From Pasteurellaceae bacterium Macca (GTDB lineage Bacteria > Pseudomonadota > Gammaproteobacteria > Enterobacterales > Pasteurellaceae): a stretch of DNA of 64,000 bases. The notes under the pieces are model-generated. The model was given only the letters and a program-made list of their open reading frames with translations. It did no database searches and had not been told where the DNA came from. Positions 11,767 to 19,652 of this stretch are shown one piece after another. The position numbers and the translations under genes are program-made. The first letter of the stretch is position 1. Each line of letters begins with the position of its first letter. The DNA is taken from contig LVZB01000001.1 of NCBI GenBank assembly GCA_023101485.1, forward strand, positions 434,001-498,000, read 5' to 3'.

Positions 11767-11810
11767 TTGCCTTGAAATGTGGCATCAGTTTTGATGCCCT
11801 TTCAAGGCAA
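11767..11810. repeat. Two-tier hairpin between suhB and dxs
   Basis: Outer 11-bp perfect stem TTGCCTTGAAA (11767-11777) with TTTCAAGGCAA (11800-11810) and inner 7-bp perfect stem GGCATCA (11781-11787) with TGATGCC (11792-11798). The loop is 4 nt; short asymmetric bulges (3 and 1 nt) join the stems. There is no U-tract on the minus strand, so it is not an ordinary intrinsic terminator; it could be a processing or leader structure for dxs. Confidence 0.7.
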
Positions 11811-11824
11811 GATGATTTTTCAAA

Positions 11825-12637
11825 CTACGCCTTCAACTCTTCCGTTAAAACGGGTTGAATGCTATTTAAAATCTCTTTAACGACACGACCGCTTCCGGCG
11901 ACGACGTTACCCGAGGAGAGGTAATCCGTACCGCCAACAAAGTTGCTGACTAATACCCCCGCTTCACGGGCGATAAGGTCGCCAGCGGCGCAATCCCACG
12001 GTTTTAAACCGATTTCAAAAAAGCCATCAATTCGACCGCTTGCCACATAGGCTAAATCAAGGGCTGCAGAGCCAGTTCGGCGGAAATCAGCCACACCGTT
12101 ATTCATTAAGGCTTCAAGCATATTTAAGTGAGCAGGGCGATGTTTTGCCACTTTGAAAGGGAAGCCTGTTGCTAATACTGCACCGGCTAAATCACGGCGG
12201 TCACTGCTAATCCGTAGGCGGAATTCATTGAGTTTCGCCCCTTCACCACGGACGGCGGTGAAAAGTTCGTTACGGATAGGATCATAAACCACACCTACTT
12301 CGGTACGGCCTTTTTCACGAATCGCAATAGACACGGCAAAATGTGGGAAGCGTTTGACAAAGTTGGTTGTGCCATCAAGGGGATCAATGATCCATTGAAC
12401 ATCCGTATTGCTACCGGCTAACACGCCCGATTCTTCCCCGACAATCGAGTGATCAGGGTAGGATTTGCGAATAACTTCAATGATAGCCTCTTCGGCTGCT
12501 TTGTCGATTTGTGTGACATAATCGTTTGTGCTTTTGAGTGTCACAGTTGTTTCATTTGCGGCTTGTTCATAGCCTTTGGCAATAATATTGCCTGCTTTTC
12601 GTGCAGCACGAATAGCGATGTTTAACATGGGATTCAT
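11825..12637 (-). CDS. suhB: Inositol-1-monophosphatase family protein SuhB
   Basis: Mg-dependent phosphatase that in E. coli also acts as an rRNA transcription antitermination factor. I place the start at 12637 (protein begins MNPMLNIAIRAARKAG, 270 residues) because a GGTGGA ribosome-binding site lies just upstream and this matches the family's length and N-terminus; a 22-residue upstream extension is possible but unlikely. Metal-site motifs are present: GEESG near residue 67, DPLDGTTNF near 86, and WDCAAGDLIAREAG near 213. Divergent from the methyltransferase gene at 12753. Confidence 0.95.
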   Translation of the reverse strand: MNPMLNIAIRAARKAGNIIAKGYEQAANETTVTLKSTNDYVTQIDKAAEEAIIEVIRKSYPDHSIVGEESGVLAGSNTDVQWIIDPLDGTTNFVKRFPHFAVSIAIREKGRTEVGVVYDPIRNELFTAVRGEGAKLNEFRLRISSDRRDLAGAVLATGFPFKVAKHRPAHLNMLEALMNNGVADFRRTGSAALDLAYVASGRIDGFFEIGLKPWDCAAGDLIAREAGVLVSNFVGGTDYLSSGNVVAGSGRVVKEILNSIQPVLTEELKA

Positions 12638-12752
12638 ATTTCCACCGGATTTTAAAGAACATAAAAGAGCGGGCATTATAGAGTAAATAAAGAGGAAAAT
12701 CACGCCTCACTTTGTTATACTTGGGACAATTTTTCCATCTCAAAGAGTCCCA

Positions 12753-13832
12753 ATGAATAAACCATTTCAATCAGGTCCTCGGTTTAAAACCGTGGATGAA
12801 CGCCGTGAAAGACCGCGTTTTCAATCTCGCCAAGATCGTCAAGATAACATGTCATCCGATCGCCCTTATTCATCTCGCCCACCTCGCCAAAATGAACGTA
12901 ATGAACGCCCTTATGCAGGAAAGCCAAAACAGTCAAGGGAAGCATACCAAGGGGCAGAATCTCGAGTTAATACAACTATTTACCCCCAACAAGCACGTAA
13001 TGCCAGTGGTACAGGTTCGGTGCAGATCAGCGTAAAAGGGGCAAAAAGCTCAGAGAAGAAAACCGGGCCACTTTCCCCTCGTGCACCGGAGAAAATCCGC
13101 AATAATCGTGCCACAGAGATGAAAGTTTATGGCGAAAATGCTTGCCATACCTTATTTCAGCAACGTCCTGAGGCGATCGTTCGCCTTTGGGCAACCGTGG
13201 AAGGGGCAAAAAAAGCTGGGGAATTGCTGAGCTATTTGGCAGAACAGAAAAAAGCCTATCATGTTGTGGATAGAGAGGAGATGGAGCGTGTGACTGGCAC
13301 GGAACATCACGGGGATATCTGTTTATTAGTCAAAAAAACCGCGCCATTTTCCTTGGAAGGTTACTTACAAATTCCTCGCCAACGGGATTGTTTAGTGTTA
13401 CTCGATGGCGTCAATAATGCTCAAAATATTGGTGGTATTATCCGAACTTGTGCATTTTATGGTGTGAAAGGGATTGTGGTAGAAAGCTACGATCTATTAA
13501 ATTCGAGTAGTGCTGCCCGAGTGGCGGAAGGCGGATTAGAATTTGTTCATGCACTTGAAACCAAGCATCGTGACATTGCCCTTAAACAGTTGCGTCAAGC
13601 GGGCTATCAAATCGTTCATCTTACCCAACATAAGCAAGCAACACCGTTACCGAAGACGGCGCTTAATGCCAAAGTGGTCTTTGTGTTAGGTGAAACCGTT
13701 GGAAAGGAAGTGGCGTATCCTGAGGATAGCAACGTCAATCTCTCTTTTGCCAACCCTTTAAATAGTGGGCTAAATGTTGCAGTCAATGCGGGTGTTTTAC
13801 TTGCCCAGTGGTATCAATTGCATCAGCTGTAG
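12753..13832 (+). CDS. yfiF: SpoU/TrmH-family RNA methyltransferase, YfiF-like
   Basis: 359 residues. The first ~100 are low-complexity, rich in Arg, Gln, Pro and Ser, probably disordered and RNA-contacting. An RNA 2'-O-ribose methyltransferase substrate-binding domain follows (about 120-200), then the knotted SPOUT catalytic domain (about 210-355). SpoU motifs seen: LDGVNNAQNIGGIIRTC, VFVLGETVGKE, and LNSGLNVAVNAGVLL. Overall this matches the poorly characterised E. coli YfiF; the substrate RNA is not known. A TATACT -10 element lies at about 12715. Confidence 0.88.
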   Translation: MNKPFQSGPRFKTVDERRERPRFQSRQDRQDNMSSDRPYSSRPPRQNERNERPYAGKPKQSREAYQGAESRVNTTIYPQQARNASGTGSVQISVKGAKSSEKKTGPLSPRAPEKIRNNRATEMKVYGENACHTLFQQRPEAIVRLWATVEGAKKAGELLSYLAEQKKAYHVVDREEMERVTGTEHHGDICLLVKKTAPFSLEGYLQIPRQRDCLVLLDGVNNAQNIGGIIRTCAFYGVKGIVVESYDLLNSSSAARVAEGGLEFVHALETKHRDIALKQLRQAGYQIVHLTQHKQATPLPKTALNAKVVFVLGETVGKEVAYPEDSNVNLSFANPLNSGLNVAVNAGVLLAQWYQLHQL

Positions 13833-13859
13833 TATTGGAAAATTTTTTATATCAAAAGT

Positions 13860-13893
13860 AAGCGGTCAGAAAATTTGGAAATTCTGACCGCTT
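13860..13893. terminator. USS-derived hairpin terminator after yfiF
   Basis: Arms AAGCGGTCAGAA (13860-13871) and TTCTGACCGCTT (13882-13893) pair perfectly over 12 bp and are followed by GTTTT. The arms are uptake-signal cores in inverted orientation, a common way for Pasteurellaceae to build terminators. It separates two convergent genes. Confidence 0.75.
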
Positions 13894-13896
13894 GTT

Positions 13897-14271
13897 TTAA
13901 ATATGTTGCCCATAATTTTCAGCAGTTTCATTTAAGATATAAGGTCGGTATTGGGGTAAAATAATTTCCTCAATAGCTGACAAATATTGTTGTTCAGTTA
14001 AAAAAATAGCGGAGAAATCGTGATCAGCATAGAGCGAATAGCAATAATAAGGGGAATTTGCTTGTTTAAGTTGGTCATTAATAATTTTAAAAAGATAAAT
14101 ACCTGCATTTAATGTTGCTTTTGTAATTGATGTATTTTCATCATAGATAAGGTAACGTTTGTTCTTTACACAAATTATATAGCTGTCATCGTCATATTCT
14201 TCTACGATTTCCTCTGGTTCTACATTGAGTAATTCTCTTAATTTTGGCACGATTTCATCATCATATTGCAT
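13897..14271 (-). CDS. Acidic hypothetical protein, 124 residues
   Basis: I do not recognise this protein. It is small and acidic, with DDDSYIICVKNKRYLIYDE near residue 26 suggesting a beta-rich domain, no signal peptide and no membrane segment. Size and acidity resemble immunity proteins of toxin systems, but no toxin gene is adjacent, so this is only a thought. Its promoter region ends at the IS element starting at 14301, 30 bp upstream of the ATG, so the insertion may have changed its expression. Confidence 0.6.
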   Translation of the reverse strand: MQYDDEIVPKLRELLNVEPEEIVEEYDDDSYIICVKNKRYLIYDENTSITKATLNAGIYLFKIINDQLKQANSPYYCYSLYADHDFSAIFLTEQQYLSAIEEIILPQYRPYILNETAENYGQHI

Positions 14272-14300
14272 TTTAATCCCACTCTTTCTTAAAAAAATAA

Positions 14301-15013
14301 GGGTCTGACGTAGATTAGCGAGTATGCTAGTCTACGAAAATGAAGATAACCCATTGTAAATTAAAGAAATCTATACAGAAAAAACGTCTTGAATTTTTTG
14401 TGTTAGAAGTAACGGCTCGCTCAGCCGCAGATTTACTCGGCATTCAGTCCAATTCAGCCATCCTGTTTTACCGTAAAATCCGCGAGGTCATCAGCTATCA
14501 TTTAGCCCTTGAAGCGGATGAGGTATTTGACGGACAAATTGAGTTGGATGAAAGCTATTTCGGTGGGCATCGCAAAGGAAAACGAGGGCGTGGTGCAGCA
14601 GGAAAAGTAGCTGTCTTTGGGATATTGAAACGACAAGGAAAAGTGTTTACTGTGGTCGTTCGTGATACGAAAACAACAACGCTCATGCCCGTTATAGCAA
14701 GGAAAATCAAGCCTGACAGCTGGGTTTATACGGACACTTATCGTCGTTATGATGCCCTTGATGTCAGTGAATTTCACCACGAGTGAATCAACCATTCAGA
14801 ATTATTTGCCGTGAAACAAAATCATATCAACGGCATTGAAAATTTTTGGAGTCAAGCTAAACGGATACGCCGAAAATATAATGGAATTGACCGAAAAAGT
14901 TTCCCTTTATTCTTGAAGGAATGTGAATTTCGGTTTAACTTTGGGACACCAAAAGAGCAACTTAAAATGCTGAGAAAATGGTGTAAAATTTAGGGCTAAT
15001 CTACGTTAGCCCC
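14301..15013 (+). mobile_element. IS1016-like insertion sequence (IS1595 family), copy A
   Basis: 713-bp element. Left end GGGTCTGACGTAGATTAGC (14301-14319) and right end, read inward, GGGGCTAACGTAGATTAGC form 19-bp imperfect terminal inverted repeats. It encodes one transposase frame broken by an in-frame TGA. The 8 bp outside each end do not match each other (AAAAATAA left, AAATAAAA right), so the original target duplication is lost or exchanged. The right end lies inside an antirepressor gene of the island. A second copy in inverse orientation is at 33102-33814. Confidence 0.92.
14340..14993 (+). pseudogene. IS1595-family transposase with internal TGA, copy A
   Basis: DDE-type transposase of the ISXO2-like class. 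The first part (148 residues) contains the Asp of IELDESYFGG and the Asp of VYTDTYRRYD. A TGA codon at 14784-14786 interrupts the frame, which continues unbroken from ATC at 14787 to a stop at 14993 and contains HINGIENFW, with the third catalytic residue. The expected residue at the stop is Arg: CGA to TGA by one transition would give HHERINHSE. The truncated product lacks the last catalytic residue, so this copy is probably inactive unless the stop is read through. Confidence 0.88.
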
Positions 15014-15191
15014 AAATAAAATCTTGCCCCTCAATAAATCCCGCTCGTTTGATGCGGTCTTTAATCCAGTGTTGGAACATTTTGCCCACGCCTAAGGCTT
15101 GATGCAGATTACGGGCATTGACGGTCTGAATTTCTTTCCCTTCAATGGCTTTTTGCTCAATAGTCAGTAGCTCGGTAATTGGGTTAATCAT
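15006..15191 (-). pseudogene. Phage antirepressor (AntA/AntB domain), cut by the IS
   Basis: The first ~58 residues match the AntA-type antirepressor N-terminus (VNARNLHQALGVGKMFQHW...GFIEGQDFI). The frame then enters the IS right end at 15013 and stops within three codons, so the C-terminus is missing. Its ATG overlaps the rha stop codon as ATGA, showing it was the next gene of the island operon. Antirepressors of this kind release phage or satellite repressors; this one is almost surely non-functional. Confidence 0.8.
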
Positions 15192-15868
15192 TGGTATTCT
15201 CCGTGTGCTTGACGTAAAACATAAAGGGCGGATTGCTCTAATTTGATTTTGCGTTCGGAGTAAGGCATTCCTAGCTTAATCATTACGGCGTTTTCTGTGG
15301 TTAATTCATCAAGCAATTTCAATGTGTTTTCACTTAAATGCTGGCGAATATCGTCATCATTGGGGTAGCCGTTTTCTGATAGCCATTGCTTGCCTGTTTG
15401 CCCTAGTGCTACTCGATAAATTAAATTGTTCTCTTGGCTGTAAGCGTATTTATTGAGCTTGCCCGTCTGGTCTTGGCGGTATTTAATCGCATCATTTAAA
15501 CGGCGTTGGTCGTGTTTAATCTGCTCCCGTGCATCAATCCAATCTCTCATTCTGTTAAATTGTTTAATGTACACTTCTTTAAATTCCGCTGCCTTTTTGC
15601 CTCGAAAGCCCATTACAAGGAATGTAAAGCCGTCTTGGGTCATTCTGACCATTGGCTGGCGTTTGTTCTGTTCATTGAGGTAATAGGTCAATCCAAAATT
15701 GGAGCGTCTAAATTCGGCTGAACAATCTAAATTTTCAATCGCTCTTAAAATATGCCCGTGCTGTTTGCCGAATACCTCCGCCACTTTTCGACTATCGGTC
15801 ATTGCCGTTAATTCTTGGCGAAATAAGTGAGCAATTACGGCTTGGTGTTCAATCATTGAGTTAATCAT
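15188..15868 (-). CDS. Rha-family phage regulatory protein
   Basis: 226 residues. The segment from about 20 to 110 matches Rha: MTDSRKVAEVFGKQHGHILRAI, then FGLTYYLNEQNKRQPM and MTQDGFTFLVMGFRGKKAAEFKEVYI. Rha proteins are found in lambdoid phages and satellites and interfere with growth in hosts lacking IHF; their biochemical role is poorly known. The C-terminal ~110 residues are unassigned. The start codon overlaps the previous gene by 8 bp and the stop overlaps the antirepressor start, so it is part of a tightly packed operon. The true start may be at internal Met 22, after a short extension. Confidence 0.85.
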   Translation of the reverse strand: MINSMIEHQAVIAHLFRQELTAMTDSRKVAEVFGKQHGHILRAIENLDCSAEFRRSNFGLTYYLNEQNKRQPMVRMTQDGFTFLVMGFRGKKAAEFKEVYIKQFNRMRDWIDAREQIKHDQRRLNDAIKYRQDQTGKLNKYAYSQENNLIYRVALGQTGKQWLSENGYPNDDDIRQHLSENTLKLLDELTTENAVMIKLGMPYSERKIKLEQSALYVLRQAHGEYQ

Positions 15869-16529
15869 TGGCTACCTCCTGGCAAGCGGTCTGATTTTGA
15901 GGATTTTTTGCCTCGCCCCATTGGGTTAAAAAGTGCTTCACTTGGGCAAGGGCAGAAAAGGCTTCGGCTTGGATTTCCGTGTCCGTTAATTGTGTGCCGT
16001 TTTCCCTTAATACATTTCCGCCTTGATGAAGAGCAGTGAAATAGCTCTCCGCCAAAGTAACAAGGTAAGTCATATCAGCAATAGCTTGCGTGTCCCTTAC
16101 CTGTGGAGCGGTGTCCGTTATCTCATTTTGCCGTTGAGCCGTTTTCACGCTTCTTGCTAAGCCGTAAAGTTGCCCGATTAGGTAGGTTTTGGCGGTGTCA
16201 TCGCCTTGCTTTAATCCCTCCGCCAAAGCTCTACACTCTTTGGCCAACTGCGCCTTGTAGTGGAATTTATCGGGGTATTGCGTAAAACAACGCATCACAC
16301 TTTCTCGGGCAAGCCAAAATTGACGGTTAAGTTGGGGAAAATCTTTTATTCTTGGCGGTTTTGCCTCTTGTTTGGCTTGCTGTGTGGTTTTCTTCGGTGA
16401 ACGGGTATCTTTACTTGGCTTTTCGGTTAAATCGCTCTCTGGGCGTTTTGTGGCGTTTTTACGGTGATTCGCTTTCCACGCTTTTAAAGCATCCATCGGG
16501 TTTTGTGGTTGGCGGTTTGGGTTAGTCAT
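15861..16529 (-). CDS. Island hypothetical protein, 222 residues
   Basis: Not recognised. The N-terminal ~70 residues are basic and low-complexity (Lys, Thr, Gln, Pro), probably disordered. The rest is predicted mostly helical by eye, with an alanine-rich stretch. No signal peptide or membrane segment. Overlaps both neighbours by 8 bp in the AlpA-to-Rha operon, so it likely works inside the cell in satellite replication, regulation or packaging interference; nothing in the sequence decides which. Confidence 0.7.
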   Translation of the reverse strand: MTNPNRQPQNPMDALKAWKANHRKNATKRPESDLTEKPSKDTRSPKKTTQQAKQEAKPPRIKDFPQLNRQFWLARESVMRCFTQYPDKFHYKAQLAKECRALAEGLKQGDDTAKTYLIGQLYGLARSVKTAQRQNEITDTAPQVRDTQAIADMTYLVTLAESYFTALHQGGNVLRENGTQLTDTEIQAEAFSALAQVKHFLTQWGEAKNPQNQTACQEVAND

Positions 16530-16836
16530 TGTCTGCCTCCGTGATCTCGGTTTCCTGTGTGAAAATAACGGCTTTTGCCTGTTTGGTTTGGGTGAACCTA
16601 TCCATCACTGCTTGATGAAAAGCCAGCCAGATTTCCGCTTGCTCCTTAATGGCTTTGGCTTGTTCGCCTATGTGTAAAATCGCATTGGCAAGGACGGTTT
16701 CATCAGGGATTAAATTCTCTTTATCGGTCTGAATTTTTATCGCCATTCTTGCCTCGTCGATTTCGGCTAAATGGTCGCCGATAAGGCTCGCAAGGGTGTC
16801 GATAGTGTCCGCATAGTTTCGGCTAAGGTGTCGCAT
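16522..16836 (-). CDS. Island hypothetical protein, 104 residues
   Basis: Not recognised. Acidic, mainly helical, with a heptad-like central region (IKEQAEIWLAFHQAVMD). It overlaps the upstream gene by 14 bp and the downstream gene by 8 bp, fixing it as part of the same translationally coupled operon. Confidence 0.65.
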   Translation of the reverse strand: MRHLSRNYADTIDTLASLIGDHLAEIDEARMAIKIQTDKENLIPDETVLANAILHIGEQAKAIKEQAEIWLAFHQAVMDRFTQTKQAKAVIFTQETEITEADND

Positions 16837-17008
16837 GTTCTCCCCCTGTGGTGAATTTTCTCAATGTGAATGCGTGATAGTGTGGATTCGCCTTTACCAC
16901 TTGTTTAATGGCGGTCATCGCTTTGTTTAGCTCGGTTTCACTCCCGACAATAACGGGCTTTTGTTGCCCTTGTGGGTAGGCGATAATTTGCCAGTAGGGG
17001 CTAGTCAT
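16823..17008 (-). CDS. Island hypothetical protein, 61 residues
   Basis: Short protein beginning MTSPYWQIIAYPQG. The pattern (two strand-like blocks, a helix, then a Thr/Gly-rich end) resembles small phage-satellite proteins of unknown function. Supported as a gene by the 8-bp overlap with the AlpA gene upstream and the 14-bp overlap with the next gene. Confidence 0.6.
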   Translation of the reverse strand: MTSPYWQIIAYPQGQQKPVIVGSETELNKAMTAIKQVVKANPHYHAFTLRKFTTGGEHATP

Positions 17009-17261
17009 TGCATGCCTCCGTGTTTGAAGATTGCTCCGCCAATTTATGAATATAAGCCGTCACCTCGCTTTCTAGGTAGCCAACAGAATTGACGCCTAAC
17101 TGAACACGCTTTGGAAAGTCAGGGCGGTAACGTTTAGATTTTGGGTTCTGCCATTCGGCAAAAGTGGTTTTGCTTACCCCGAACATACCGATTACGGCAT
17201 TTCTGCGGATAATGCGAGGTGGTAGAGTTTGTGTTTGGGTCATTGATGTACTCCTATTCAT
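17001..17261 (-). CDS. AlpA-family DNA-binding regulator
   Basis: 86 residues with a MerR-like winged helix-turn-helix of the AlpA type: RIIRRNAVIGMFGVSKTTFAEW, then PKRVQLGVNSVGYLESEV. AlpA proteins switch on excision or replication modules of P4-like prophages and Gram-negative phage-inducible islands. First gene of the coupled operon down to the antirepressor. An internal start at Met 7 (MTQTQTLPP) is also plausible. The 312-bp non-coding stretch upstream is its likely promoter/operator region. Confidence 0.88.
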   Translation of the reverse strand: MNRSTSMTQTQTLPPRIIRRNAVIGMFGVSKTTFAEWQNPKSKRYRPDFPKRVQLGVNSVGYLESEVTAYIHKLAEQSSNTEACND

Positions 17262-17381
17262 TGGTTGTTTTGGATAATCCCTAGCGGTATCGCTTGGAAT
17301 GAATAGGGGTATTTTGGTGGGGTGGAGGGTGGGTTTCTAGCTTAAACCACGTTTAACTAGGTTTACCTTTGAGGTATAGAA

Positions 17382-17411
17382 AAGGGTTAAACCCTGTTGG
17401 GTCTAACCCTT
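17382..17411 (-). terminator. Hairpin with 13-bp stem downstream of the 17.6-18.2 kb gene
   Basis: AAGGGTTAAACCC (17382-17394) and GGGTCTAACCCTT (17399-17411) pair with one mismatch around a 4-nt loop. Read on the minus strand it is followed by TTCTATACC, a weak T-run, so it may end transcription of the gene at 17574-18194. Its arms also belong to the repeated words of this spacer, so it may be an operator instead. Confidence 0.45.
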
Positions 17412-17452
17412 GATAAATTATTGCGCGACAAGGCTTTGATAGGGTTTAACCC

Positions 17453-17566
17453 CTATTTAATTTTCGGCTGTGGTCTTAGAATAGTTGCGATATATCGCTT
17501 TACCGCATTGCTAACAAAAGGGAATTTTTGAGTAGGATATTTCTCGGTAATCCACGCTTCAATCAT
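17453..17566 (-). pseudogene. Probable frameshifted C-terminal tail of the 17574-18194 gene
   Basis: Open frame of 37 codons from an ATG at 17566, starting 7 nt past the stop of the upstream gene. Read from a few codons earlier it gives TKNAMIEAWITEKYP and ends YIATILRPQPKIK. This is a natural continuation of the upstream protein if one A is removed at about 17578-17580 (CCT-A-ACT-AAG), joining EPP to TKNAMIEAW. It could also be an independent small ORF. Confidence 0.5.
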
Positions 17567-17573
17567 TGCATTC

Positions 17574-18194
17574 TTAGTTAGGTGGTTCTTTCCCATTTGC
17601 CCAAAATTCTTTACAAGCTCTCATTAGAATTTCCAACAATTCGGACTTGTGCCCATAAAGAGAAAAATCATCATCTAGCACTTCTTTATTTTCTTCTTTT
17701 TGTGGGCTTTCTCTAGCTTCTGATAATCGCTGTTTTAATTCGGTATTTTGTTTTTCTAATTCGGCTATGCGGGCTTGGGCTTGTTGTATATCTGATTTAG
17801 TGCATTGCAGTGTTTCTTTCTGTGGCGGTAATATCCAGTCATAATTATTATTTTTTGCCCACTGCTCTATGCTGTTCCGCTCTACTAAAATCTCGGTGTA
17901 ACTATTGTCGTCATAATCTTTTTGGTGTGTGCTGATTACAATAAGCTCACCATATTCAATAGCTTCACGTAGCGCTATTTCCATTGGTTCGTAGTTAATA
18001 TCCCATTTATCTTTGTATTGATAAGGTGCGAATCCATTTAGTAATGCAATACACTCATGAAGACTAAACCGCTTTCTTGGTATATAGGCTTTTAATGAAT
18101 TATCTATCGGCTTTCTATTCTCTATTTTCATGCCTAAGGCTTTCTCTATTTCTGATTTATCAAGTAAGAGATTTTCTCTTAAATTCATGGTCAT
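17574..18194 (-). CDS. Island hypothetical protein with coiled coil, probably frameshifted at its end
   Basis: 206 residues, not assigned to a known function. A globular N-terminal part (about 35-125; FSLHECIALLNGFAPYQY) is followed by a coiled coil (about 130-165, IAELEKQNTELKQRL) and a C-terminal helix ending ACKEFWANGKEPPN. The end looks premature: a single-base shift would extend it by about 40 residues (see 17453-17566). Lies 31 bp downstream of the 82-residue gene on the same strand. Several such coiled-coil proteins occur in Pasteurellaceae and enterobacterial satellites; the role is unknown. Confidence 0.65.
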   Translation of the reverse strand: MTMNLRENLLLDKSEIEKALGMKIENRKPIDNSLKAYIPRKRFSLHECIALLNGFAPYQYKDKWDINYEPMEIALREAIEYGELIVISTHQKDYDDNSYTEILVERNSIEQWAKNNNYDWILPPQKETLQCTKSDIQQAQARIAELEKQNTELKQRLSEARESPQKEENKEVLDDDFSLYGHKSELLEILMRACKEFWANGKEPPN

Positions 18195-18224
18195 AGCTCT
18201 CCCCTTAAACGACTATTTATTCTA

Positions 18225-18473
18225 TTAGAACGGTATATCATTAAAATCATCTAGCCGTAGTTGTAAGGCTTTTAATAGCATAGGCTGTGAAGTTCTAAAC
18301 ATTCTTGGCTTAATCCCTGAAACTTGCTTATATAAATAACAATCTGCATCTTTCAAAAGCGATATTAAATCAGTGATCGCCTCTTTTCGGTCATTTTTAT
18401 TATGTAAGCAAGCCCATTCTATAAGCTCTTCAATAGATATAAATTCGCTATTTAATGATGAATTTAAGCTCAT
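18225..18473 (-). CDS. Island hypothetical protein, 82 residues
   Basis: Not recognised. Helical, acidic N-terminus with EFISIEELIEWACLHNKNDRK, ending LRLDDFNDIPF. Located between rhuM and the coiled-coil gene, same strand. A 107-bp spacer separates it from rhuM and contains an inverted repeat AACGTGGA (18506-18513) / TCCACGTT (18566-18573), which may be its promoter/operator region. Confidence 0.6.
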   Translation of the reverse strand: MSLNSSLNSEFISIEELIEWACLHNKNDRKEAITDLISLLKDADCYLYKQVSGIKPRMFRTSQPMLLKALQLRLDDFNDIPF

Positions 18474-18580
18474 AAAACGCCCCTATGCGTTGCCCTATTT
18501 AGTGGAACGTGGAAAAGAGTAAATAGGGTTACTCTCTTTCGGGGTGGGTAATTAGTCCGCCCCTATCCACGTTAATTTGG

Positions 18581-19582
18581 TTATTTCTTGGTGAGTTTTG
18601 CTATATGTTTGTCAAAATCAGAAATAATCTTTTGTGTTTTATTGAATGCTTTGTATTCTTCTAGTGCCTTTTCATTTGCTTCTTCTCTCGTTTTAGAGCC
18701 GCCACCTTGCAAAACTTTAAATTCATTAAACGATAAAAATTTATTTACGCTATCCGCTAGTTTTTCCATTGTAAAATCATTCACATTGCCCCGTTCAATT
18801 AGGTTTTCTATGTAATCAAAATAGCTTGTTACTGTTCTTTCTAATTGGCGGATTTCATTTTCGTTTAAATAATTTTTAGCCACTTGCACATCACTTGATA
18901 ATATCCGTCCATTTGGCGCATTTTTCCACGTCATCAATCCCATATTTTGAGAGTGTCGATTTGCGTGGTTATAAATAATTTCGGGGGCGGTTTGCCCTGT
19001 TATTGCATAATGAAATTTATTTTGAACAGTTGCGAAAAAAAGTCGGGTAACATCTGATTTACTATCGTAATCAATACTGCATTCTTGAAATATATCAGTG
19101 ACTTTCTGCCACATTCTGCGTTCGCTCGCACGGATTGAACGCACCCTTTCTAGCAATTCATCAAAATAATCTTTGCCAAAAGTTGCCTTTCCCTGTTTTA
19201 AGCGTTCATCATCAAGTACAAAACCTTTAATGATAAATTCTCGTAGCGTTTGCGTTGCCCATATTCTGAATTGCGTTGCTTTCGCTGAATTTACTCGATA
19301 GCCTACTGAAATAATTGCGTCTAAATTATAGTAGTCTAATTCCCGTGTAACCGTTCTTTCCCCTTCTTGCTGAACTGTTCGGAATTTCCGAACGGTTGAA
19401 TTTTGGTCTAATTCTCCGCTCTCAAAAATATTTCTAAAATGTTCGCTTAATGTTGATTTTGACACGTCAAACAATGCGCAAATTTCTTTTTGGGTAAGCC
19501 ATAAGGTTTCATTTTCAACATAAACGCTTAATGTTACTTGCCCATTATTGGCGGTATACAATAAGAATTGCGGATTATTCAT
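18581..19582 (-). CDS. rhuM: RhuM-family protein
   Basis: 333 residues matching the virulence RhuM family along its whole length: N-terminal LTQKEICALFDVSKSTLSEHFRNIF (helix-turn-helix-like), then NLDAIISVGYRVNSAKATQFRIWATQTLREFIIKGFVLDDERLKQG, and the conserved C-terminal helical domain. RhuM genes occur on pathogenicity islands and near restriction or toxin genes; the molecular function is not established. Immediately upstream (19637-19652) is a perfect CTGT-N8-ACAG LexA box overlapping the likely promoter, so expression is probably induced by DNA damage. Encoded next to int. Confidence 0.88.
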   Translation of the reverse strand: MNNPQFLLYTANNGQVTLSVYVENETLWLTQKEICALFDVSKSTLSEHFRNIFESGELDQNSTVRKFRTVQQEGERTVTRELDYYNLDAIISVGYRVNSAKATQFRIWATQTLREFIIKGFVLDDERLKQGKATFGKDYFDELLERVRSIRASERRMWQKVTDIFQECSIDYDSKSDVTRLFFATVQNKFHYAITGQTAPEIIYNHANRHSQNMGLMTWKNAPNGRILSSDVQVAKNYLNENEIRQLERTVTSYFDYIENLIERGNVNDFTMEKLADSVNKFLSFNEFKVLQGGGSKTREEANEKALEEYKAFNKTQKIISDFDKHIAKLTKK

Positions 19583-19636
19583 TGTTAATTTTGCTCTTGG
19601 TAGTGCTGTATAGGTCTTGATAGGTCTGTAATTTTA

Positions 19637-19652
19637 CTGTTTAAATAAACAG
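19637..19652. promoter_or_regulatory. LexA (SOS) box upstream of rhuM
   Basis: CTGTTTAAATAAACAG, a perfect CTGT-N8-ACAG palindrome, 55 bp upstream of the rhuM ATG. A TTGACC -35-like element lies just upstream on the minus strand, so LexA would block RNA polymerase. The surrounding 25 bp (19629-19653) are identical to 52111-52135, which precedes the UmuD-like gene. Confidence 0.8.

Larger units (their letters stand above)
17262..17573. promoter_or_regulatory. Spacer upstream of alpA, with repeated GGGTTTAACCC-like words
   Basis: 312 bp without a complete gene. It holds several related palindromic words built on GGGTTAAACCC: at about 17384-17394, GGGTCTAACCC at 17399-17409 and GGGTTTAACCCC at about 17441-17452, plus looser variants at 17343-17366. 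Such clustering upstream of alpA suggests operator or replication-protein binding sites. The 17453-17566 part also encodes the shifted tail of the upstream gene. Confidence 0.45.

Noticed and set aside
14784-14786. TGA as a selenocysteine codon in the transposase
   Set aside because: The expected residue is Arg (CGA to TGA by one transition), transposases of this family have no selenocysteine, and I see no SECIS-like hairpin directly after it.
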